Source of the DNA: Actinomycetota bacterium | GTDB taxonomy: Bacteria; Actinomycetota; Actinomycetes; Nanopelagicales; Nanopelagicaceae | NCBI GenBank assembly: GCA_026392775.1 | Contig: JAPLBK010000033.1 | Coordinates: 1-12,655 of the forward strand | Direction of reading: 5' to 3' | Length of the DNA: 12,655 nt | Shown: positions 9,150 to 12,655 of the stretch, piece after piece | Layout: every line of letters begins with the position of its first letter | How positions within the stretch are numbered: position 1 is the stretch's first letter | Notes under the pieces: model-generated | What the model saw: the letters and a program-made list of their open reading frames with translations, nothing else | The model's database searches: none | Told to the model about the DNA's origin: nothing | Program-made: the position numbers and the translations under genes

Positions 9150-9166
9150 ATAGTTTCATAGAAAGA

Positions 9167-9790
9167 TTACTTAGTTGGCTTGGCCTTACGTGATGCCAAT
9201 ACCTGATCGATGATTCCGTACTCAACAGCTTCTGCCGCTGTGAGAATCTTGTCGCGCTCGATATCTTTGCGAATCTCCTCAGATGACTTCACAACGTGGC
9301 GTGATAACAGATCTTCTTGCAGGCGAGTGATTCGATCGATTTCGCGAGCTTGAATTTCGATATCAGATGCCTGACCACCACCCTCTGATGAAGGTTGGTG
9401 AATCAAGATACGTGAGTGTTCAAGAGCGTAACGCTTTCCTTTTGCACCTCCCGCAAGAATGACTGCGGCAGCAGATGCTGCTTGACCCAAGCAAATGGTG
9501 CTGATGTCTGGGCGAACAAACTGCATAGTGTCATAGATAGCAGTGAGGGCAGTGAAAGATCCACCAGGTGAGTTGATGTAGATCATGATGTCGCGATCTG
9601 GATCCATAGATTCCAGAGTCAATAGCTGGGCCATTACATCGTTTGCAACTGTGTCATCGATGGGCTGACCCATGAAAATGATGCGCTCTTCAAATAGCTT
9701 TGTATATGGATCTTGACGCTTGTATCCATATGCAGTTTTTTCTTCAACAGTTGGAAGAACATAGCGTGAATTAATCTCTTGAAATGTCAT
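9167..9790 (-). CDS. clpP2: ATP-dependent Clp protease proteolytic subunit ClpP2
   Basis: 207-aa serine peptidase subunit; in actinobacteria ClpP2 forms a mixed barrel with ClpP1 and docks ClpX or ClpC. The catalytic triad is intact by motif and spacing: Ser106 in GQAAS, His131 in RILIHQP, and Asp180 at the expected distance of 49 residues from His. The longer N-terminus ([33 protein letters not shown], 8-39 region) is the form typical of actinobacterial ClpP2. The ATG shares one base with the clpP1 stop (TAATG) and has AGGAGG nine bases upstream (9805-9800), so it is both coupled to clpP1 and able to initiate on its own. It is clearly different in sequence from the adjacent ClpP1, so this is an old duplication. 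Confidence 0.97.
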   Translation of the reverse strand: MTFQEINSRYVLPTVEEKTAYGYKRQDPYTKLFEERIIFMGQPIDDTVANDVMAQLLTLESMDPDRDIMIYINSPGGSFTALTAIYDTMQFVRPDISTICLGQAASAAAVILAGGAKGKRYALEHSRILIHQPSSEGGGQASDIEIQAREIDRITRLQEDLLSRHVVKSSEEIRKDIERDKILTAAEAVEYGIIDQVLASRKAKPTK

Positions 9791-10368
9791 TACGCTTTCC
9801 CTCCTGTGATTTGTCCCAATGAAGTAACTACATGATCTACAAAGCCGTAATCCTTTGCATCACCGGCGTTAAACCAGTTATCGCGATCTGAGTCTGCAAG
9901 AATCTTTTCGAGAGTCTGACCAGTGTGCAAAGCATTGAGCTCTGAAAGAGTTTGCTTTGTAATCGCCATCTGTTCAGCTTGAATACGAATATCAATGGCT
10001 GTTCCACCAATTCCACCCAGTGGCTGGTGCATCAAGATACGAGAGCTATTAGTTGCATAACGCTTTCCCTTTGTACCTGATGTGAGAAGGAACTGACCCA
10101 TTGATGCAGCCATTCCAAAGGTAACGGTGGCAACATCATTTGGAATCAACTCCATGGTGTCATAGACAGCCATACCTGCAGTTACAGATCCGCCCGGAGA
10201 GTTGATGTATAAGAAAATATCTTTCTTGGGATCCAAAGAGGATAGAAGAAGTAGTTGAGCACAGACCATGTTGGCCATCTCATCGCGGACTTCACCTGAC
10301 AAGAAAACAATGCGCTCTTCAAGCAAGCGGTTGTAAATCTGGTCCTTCATTTTGCTATCTAAATCCAC
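9790..10368 (-). CDS. clpP1: ATP-dependent Clp protease proteolytic subunit ClpP1
   Basis: 192-aa serine peptidase subunit of the ClpP1P2 barrel. Triad: Ser89 in GMAASMGQ, His114 in RILMHQP, Asp163 in DRDNW. Also seen are [13 protein letters not shown] (53-65) and the LDPKKDI handle region. It starts at GTG 10368, nine bases after a full AGGAGG (10383-10378), which outweighs the internal ATG at residue 7. It is the first gene after a 126-bp gap following tig, the longest clear gap in the tig-clp region, so the operon promoter probably lies there; a ClgR-like palindrome is found in it. Stop and clpP2 start overlap by one base. Confidence 0.97.
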   Translation of the reverse strand: MDLDSKMKDQIYNRLLEERIVFLSGEVRDEMANMVCAQLLLLSSLDPKKDIFLYINSPGGSVTAGMAVYDTMELIPNDVATVTFGMAASMGQFLLTSGTKGKRYATNSSRILMHQPLGGIGGTAIDIRIQAEQMAITKQTLSELNALHTGQTLEKILADSDRDNWFNAGDAKDYGFVDHVVTSLGQITGGKA

Positions 10369-10377
10369 GTGAGTATT

Positions 10378-10383
10378 CCTCCT
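10378..10383 (-). promoter_or_regulatory. Shine-Dalgarno site deciding the GTG start of clpP1
   Basis: A perfect AGGAGG on the minus strand, nine bases before GTG 10368. The only competing start, an ATG six codons inside the gene, has no such site, so the GTG is preferred. Confidence 0.8.
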
Positions 10384-10392
10384 CGTTGCAAT

Positions 10393-10398
10393 GTATTA
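10393..10398 (-). promoter_or_regulatory. Possible -10 element of the clpP1 promoter
   Basis: TAATAC on the minus strand, 24 bases before the clpP1 GTG, would give a leader of roughly 17-20 nt containing the AGGAGG site. I find no good -35 hexamer at the normal distance, which would fit a promoter that needs an activator, but the match is weak. Confidence 0.25.
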
Positions 10399-10471
10399 CC
10401 TGTAGTGACCTTAACAATGTTGCGCACTAAATGCTTCCCAATATCGGCAAAAAGGAGCGTGAGGTGGGCGA

Positions 10472-10489
10472 TGTTCGCTTAGGGCTAAA
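10472..10489 (+). promoter_or_regulatory. ClgR-like operator upstream of clpP1P2
   Basis: TGTTCGCTTAGGGCTAAA fits 16 of 18 positions of the ClgR consensus reported for Corynebacterium glutamicum as I remember it (WNNWCGCYNANRGCGWWS), the misses being at positions 15 and 18. ClgR is an actinobacterial activator of clpP1P2 and other protease genes. The site is in the tig-clpP1 gap, about 100 bp before the clpP1 start, a sensible place for an activator though somewhat far from the -10 candidate. The right half-site is degenerate. Confidence 0.4.
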
Positions 10490-10494
10490 GACCT

Positions 10495-11790
10495 TTAAGC
10501 CTCTTCGACTAAATCAGCAGGAGTTGGCTGTGGGCGCAGGGCTTCTAGATCAATGACGCCACCTGATGCATCTTTAACCGTAATACGACCAAGCACTGAT
10601 GCCAACGCCTTTGCACGTGTTACTTCTGCAACCAACTGTGAAATCTGGCCAGCTTTTTGTAGCTCTTCAGCAAATTGCTGAGGAGCCATTCCATAGCGCT
10701 GAGATGTGCGAACTAAGTACTCAGTGAGTTCAATCTCAGTGACCTGAACATCTTCACTTTGAACGATTGCATCGAGTAGGAAATCAGATTTGAGTGATGC
10801 ACGGACTTCACCATCAACTTCAGCACGGTGGGCAGCATCTTCTGAGCGTCCTTCACCCTCTAGGTGATCATTTACTTCTAGTTCAACTAGGGCATCTGGG
10901 ACTGGAATATCTAGATCTGCAAGTAGTTTTTCAACCAGGCGATCGCGTGCCTGTGTTCCTTGTTCCATCTTCTTCACGCGGCCTAAGCGCTCGCGGAAAT
11001 CTTCACGAAGCTCGGCCAAAGTATCAAACTCTGAGGCAAGCTTTGCAAAAGCATCATCAACAGGTGGAAGCTCGCGCTCTTTCACAGCCTTCACTGTTGC
11101 CTCTACTTCACCCTTTTCACCCTCTTGCTGACCAACAAGCTCAGTCTCAAAGCGCTTGGTATCGCCAACAACCATACCTATCAAAATCTCATCAAGACCG
11201 GCAATCATCTTGTCTGAACCAACTTCATATGAAAGATCATTTGCCTGTCCACCTTCAACGCTTTCACCGTTGATAAAGGCATTCATATCTAGGGTTGCAA
11301 AGTCGCCGTTAGCAACTGCGCGCTCAACTGTTGTGAGAGTTCCAAAGCGTGTGCGCAAAGATTGCACCTGTTCATCAATATCTGCATCAGCCACAGCAAC
11401 ATCATCAACTTCAACAGTAATCTTTGAGAAATCAGGCAAAATTACTTCTGGGCGCACATCTACCTCAACAGTGAAAACAAGCTTCTCGTTATCAACAAAC
11501 TCTTTGACATCAACTACTGGACGTCCGATGACAGCAACTGTGTGTTCACGAGCTGCTTGGCCATAGAAATCTGGAAGAGCTGCGTTGATGGCCTCATCGA
11601 GAACAGTTCCACGGCCCACGCGCTGATCTATCATTGATGCAGGTACTTTGCCTTTGCGAAAACCAGGAATGTTTACTTGTGTTGCTACCTTCTTATAAGC
11701 ATCGGCAACGTGTGTAGTCATTTCACTGTAAGCAACTTCAATATCGAGGCGAACGCGAGTTGGGGAAAGTGTCTCGATGGTGCTTTTCAC
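10495..11790 (-). CDS. tig: Trigger factor, ribosome-associated chaperone
   Basis: 431-aa chaperone that binds the ribosome exit tunnel and shields nascent chains; has peptidyl-prolyl isomerase activity. The ribosome-docking signature GFRKGKVP is at 43-50 in the N-terminal domain; an FKBP-type isomerase domain follows (about 150-245, including VGSDKMIAGLDEILIGM); then the helical substrate-binding C-terminal domain rich in charged residues. Length matches the family (about 430). The start is GTG 11790, with AGGAG five bases upstream (11800-11796). It lies 36 bp after tRNA-Pro on the same strand, so the two may share a transcript. It precedes clpP1, the usual neighbour in many bacteria. Confidence 0.97.
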   Translation of the reverse strand: MKSTIETLSPTRVRLDIEVAYSEMTTHVADAYKKVATQVNIPGFRKGKVPASMIDQRVGRGTVLDEAINAALPDFYGQAAREHTVAVIGRPVVDVKEFVDNEKLVFTVEVDVRPEVILPDFSKITVEVDDVAVADADIDEQVQSLRTRFGTLTTVERAVANGDFATLDMNAFINGESVEGGQANDLSYEVGSDKMIAGLDEILIGMVVGDTKRFETELVGQQEGEKGEVEATVKAVKERELPPVDDAFAKLASEFDTLAELREDFRERLGRVKKMEQGTQARDRLVEKLLADLDIPVPDALVELEVNDHLEGEGRSEDAAHRAEVDGEVRASLKSDFLLDAIVQSEDVQVTEIELTEYLVRTSQRYGMAPQQFAEELQKAGQISQLVAEVTRAKALASVLGRITVKDASGGVIDLEALRPQPTPADLVEEA

Positions 11791-11826
11791 AAATACTCCT
11801 CAGTGAGCTAACAAGTTAAAAGGAAC

Positions 11827-11902
11827 TGGTCGGGGCGGGGAGATTCGAACTCCCGATCTCCTGCTCCCAAAGCAGGCGCGCTAGCCACTACGCTACGCCC
11901 CG
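11827..11902 (-). tRNA. tRNA-Pro (anticodon UGG)
   Basis: Full cloverleaf on the minus strand: acceptor CGGGGCG pairs with CGCCCCG; D arm GCGTAGTGGCTAGCGC; anticodon stem CCTGC/GCAGG with loop TTTGGGA, anticodon TGG (reads CCA); T arm GGGAG-TTCGAAT-CTCCC. The discriminator A and CCA end are encoded (ACCA at 11830-11827). All stems are fully paired by eye. It is divergent from tRNA-Gly and sits just upstream of tig. Confidence 0.96.
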
Positions 11903-11916
11903 AGGCGCAAAGCGAG

Positions 11917-11922
11917 AGTCTA
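11917..11922 (-). promoter_or_regulatory. Possible -10 element of the tRNA-Pro (and perhaps tig) promoter
   Basis: TAGACT on the minus strand, 14 bases before the tRNA-Pro 5' end, giving a short leader of about 8 nt. The -35 region is not clear. As no room for a promoter exists between tRNA-Pro and tig except the 36-bp gap, this could also serve tig. Confidence 0.3.
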
Positions 11923-11930
11923 GAGGAGAT

Positions 11931-11960
11931 TTCACTCATCTCTTACCGACCCAGTACCTT
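11931..11960 (+). promoter_or_regulatory. Weak promoter candidate for tRNA-Gly
   Basis: TTCACT and TACCTT separated by 18 bases lie on the plus strand, 18 bases before the tRNA-Gly 5' end. The -35 matches 4 of 6 and the -10 only 3 of 6 consensus bases. The 76-bp space between the two divergent tRNAs must hold promoters for both, which is the main support. Confidence 0.22.
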
Positions 11961-11978
11961 TAGCCCTACGCACCACAT

Positions 11979-12052
11979 GCGGGTGTAGCTCAATGGTAGA
12001 GCCCCAGCCTTCCAAGCTGGCCATGCCGGTTCGATCCCGGTCACCCGCTCCA
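11979..12052 (+). tRNA. tRNA-Gly (anticodon UCC)
   Basis: Full cloverleaf on the plus strand: acceptor GCGGGTG pairs with CACCCGC; D arm GCTCAATGGTAGAGC; anticodon stem CCAGC/GCTGG with loop CTTCCAA, anticodon TCC (reads GGA); T arm CCGGT-TCGATCC-CGG region with the canonical GGTTCGATCC. Discriminator T and an encoded CCA end at 12052. This is the only plus-strand gene in the window. Its 3' end faces the collagen-like gene, whose stop begins five bases further on. Confidence 0.97.
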
Positions 12053-12057
12053 CGTAA

Positions 12058-12655
12058 TTATCCGATGGAACCGACTTTAGTTATTAGGGCGGCACCGCTA
12101 AAGGAAATTGAAGTTAAAGTAGTCGATGCAGTCTGAATAAAGATATGGACTTCAAACACCGGAGTATCAGTCAGATTAGCGTATGCGCCCATTATTCGAA
12201 TTCCAAAGTGCTTTGAGTTGATGCTATTTGCATAACTCTCAGAATTGCTAATCATCGAATATTGATTGTCTATAGGGGTGCAAACTCCACCTATACATAA
12301 ATCAATGGCTGCTCCTATATATAAGGGTTCCGTATTGCCTGCTGGAACGAGTCCGTTAACCATCACCTCGAAGAGATAATTTGTATTTGCACTTAGGGTG
12401 AAAGTTGAGACAATTTCAATATTTCTTCCAGCAGAAGTTGTTACCAACGCTTTTGAAGGTAGCAAGACCCACTGTGCACTAGAAATCCCCGCAGCCCCCG
12501 CACTACCCGTAGCGCCGGTTCCTCCAGTAGCACCAGAGCTTCCTGTTAACCCAGTATCTCCCTTAACTCCTTGTGATCCTGTGGCACCTGTTAACCCAGT
12601 ATCACCTTTACTTCCATTTGTTCCATTTGTACCTGCTGTACCTGTGTCACCTTTA
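12058..12655 (-). CDS. Collagen-like (Gly-X-Y repeat) protein, C-terminal part
   Basis: The reading frame is open from the right window edge to TAA at 12060-12058, giving 198 visible residues; the start is outside. It opens with 19 uninterrupted Gly-X-Y triplets (about residues 2-58), rich in GDT, GLT, GAT and GTN, and low in proline, as in bacterial and phage collagen-like proteins. A globular C-terminal domain of about 140 aa follows, starting near [12 protein letters not shown]. It is rich in Ser, Thr, Asn and beta-type hydrophobics, has a close cysteine pair (CIGGVC), and ends in VGSIG. Such proteins usually form trimeric stalks at the cell surface or in phage tail fibres. The family of the C-terminal domain is not recognised. 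No sortase motif or membrane anchor is seen at the C-terminus. An internal TTG at 12465 is not a credible start, because the repeat frame continues upstream. Confidence 0.85.
   Translation of the reverse strand, partial: KGDTGTAGTNGTNGSKGDTGLTGATGSQGVKGDTGLTGSSGATGGTGATGSAGAAGISSAQWVLLPSKALVTTSAGRNIEIVSTFTLSANTNYLFEVMVNGLVPAGNTEPLYIGAAIDLCIGGVCTPIDNQYSMISNSESYANSINSKHFGIRIMGAYANLTDTPVFEVHIFIQTASTTLTSISFSGAALITKVGSIG
12542..12603 (-). repeat. Direct repeat within the Gly-X-Y coding region
   Basis: A 17-base word (GATACTGGGTTAACAGG on the minus strand) occurs at 12558-12542 and again at 12603-12587, exactly 45 bases apart, i.e. five collagen triplets. It encodes the shared start DTGLTG of two 15-residue units. 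The exact identity between copies points to recent internal duplication of the repeat tract. Confidence 0.75.

Noticed and set aside
8962..9153. Plus-strand 63-aa frame opposite the clpP2-clpX gap
   Set aside because: It is antisense to the clpX start and the membrane ORF, has no ribosome-binding site and no recognisable protein character.
9031..9225. Minus-strand 64-aa frame overlapping the 3' end of clpP2
   Set aside because: It overlaps clpP2 in another frame and is not hydrophobic or otherwise protein-like; treated as a shadow.
10479..10500. Hairpin (GGCT..AAA / TTT..AGCC) at the tig stop as a rho-independent terminator
   Set aside because: The stem is short with a bulge, overlaps the stop codon, and is not followed by a T run on the minus strand; its sequence overlaps the ClgR-like site instead.
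10794..11273. Plus-strand 159-aa Gln/Leu/His-rich frame opposite tig
   Set aside because: Antisense to the conserved trigger factor; its composition is an artefact of the tig codon pattern.
11926..11942. GAGAT/ATCTC inverted repeat between the two tRNAs as a regulatory hairpin
   Set aside because: Only five base pairs with a seven-base loop in a promoter gap; expected by chance.
12058..12465. A complete 135-aa gene starting at TTG 12465
   Set aside because: The frame continues upstream without a stop through 19 Gly-X-Y triplets, so this is the C-terminal part of a longer protein.
1..12655. CRISPR array, transposon, toxin-antitoxin or defence system
   Set aside because: No spaced repeats, transposase, integrase or small two-gene toxin module was seen; apart from the right-hand edge the window is conserved core genome.

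Overview
The window reads as a chromosomal core segment of an actinobacterium (Actinomycetota) with unusually modest GC and short intergenic gaps. The clearest sign is gene order. Read on the minus strand (right to left) it runs tRNA-Pro, tig, clpP1, clpP2, (small membrane ORF), clpX, valS, folC, DUF4233, ndk, mreB, mreC, mreD, mrdA/pbp2. This is essentially the tig-clpP-clpX-valS-folC-ndk-mre block known from Streptomyces, and part of it (valS-folC-DUF4233-ndk) is also kept in Mycobacterium. Two tandem unequal ClpP paralogues and a DUF4233 gene after folC also point to this phylum. The compact, A/T-leaning layout would fit a streamlined planktonic actinobacterium such as the freshwater acI/Nanopelagicales group, but that placement is inference.

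Layout by coordinate: 1-482 start of penicillin-binding protein 2 (runs off the left edge); 479-2980 mreD, mreC and mreB (cell elongation); 2998-3417 nucleoside diphosphate kinase; 3430-3765 DUF4233 membrane protein; 3762-5108 folC; 5105-7681 valyl-tRNA synthetase; 7697-8983 ClpX; about 8967-9149 a possible small membrane protein; 9167-10368 ClpP2 and ClpP1; 10369-10494 the clpP1 upstream region; 10495-11790 trigger factor; 11827-11902 tRNA-Pro(UGG) on minus; 11979-12052 tRNA-Gly(UCC) on plus; 12058-12655 the 3' part of a collagen-like surface protein gene on minus (runs off the right edge). No gene-free stretch exceeds 300 bases.

Functionally there are three blocks. Tig, ClpP1, ClpP2 and ClpX are folding and ATP-dependent proteolysis. 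ValS, FolC and Ndk are housekeeping metabolism and translation. MreBCD plus PBP2 form the elongasome of a rod-like cell. Many junctions are translationally coupled: ATGA overlaps at valS/folC, folC/DUF4233 and mreD/mrdA, and TAATG at clpP1/clpP2. Strong Shine-Dalgarno sites are seen before tig, clpP1, clpP2 and mreB. clpX and valS have none, and each instead has a TANNNT hexamer 6-7 nt before its ATG, which suggests leaderless internal transcripts.

Most of the window is ordinary core genome. The points worth a second look are the unannotated small membrane ORF overlapping the clpX start, the possible leaderless promoters, a ClgR-like palindrome ahead of clpP1, and the Gly-X-Y repeat gene ending 5 bp from the 3' end of tRNA-Gly, a possible edge of an accessory region. 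I see no clear novel multi-gene system.
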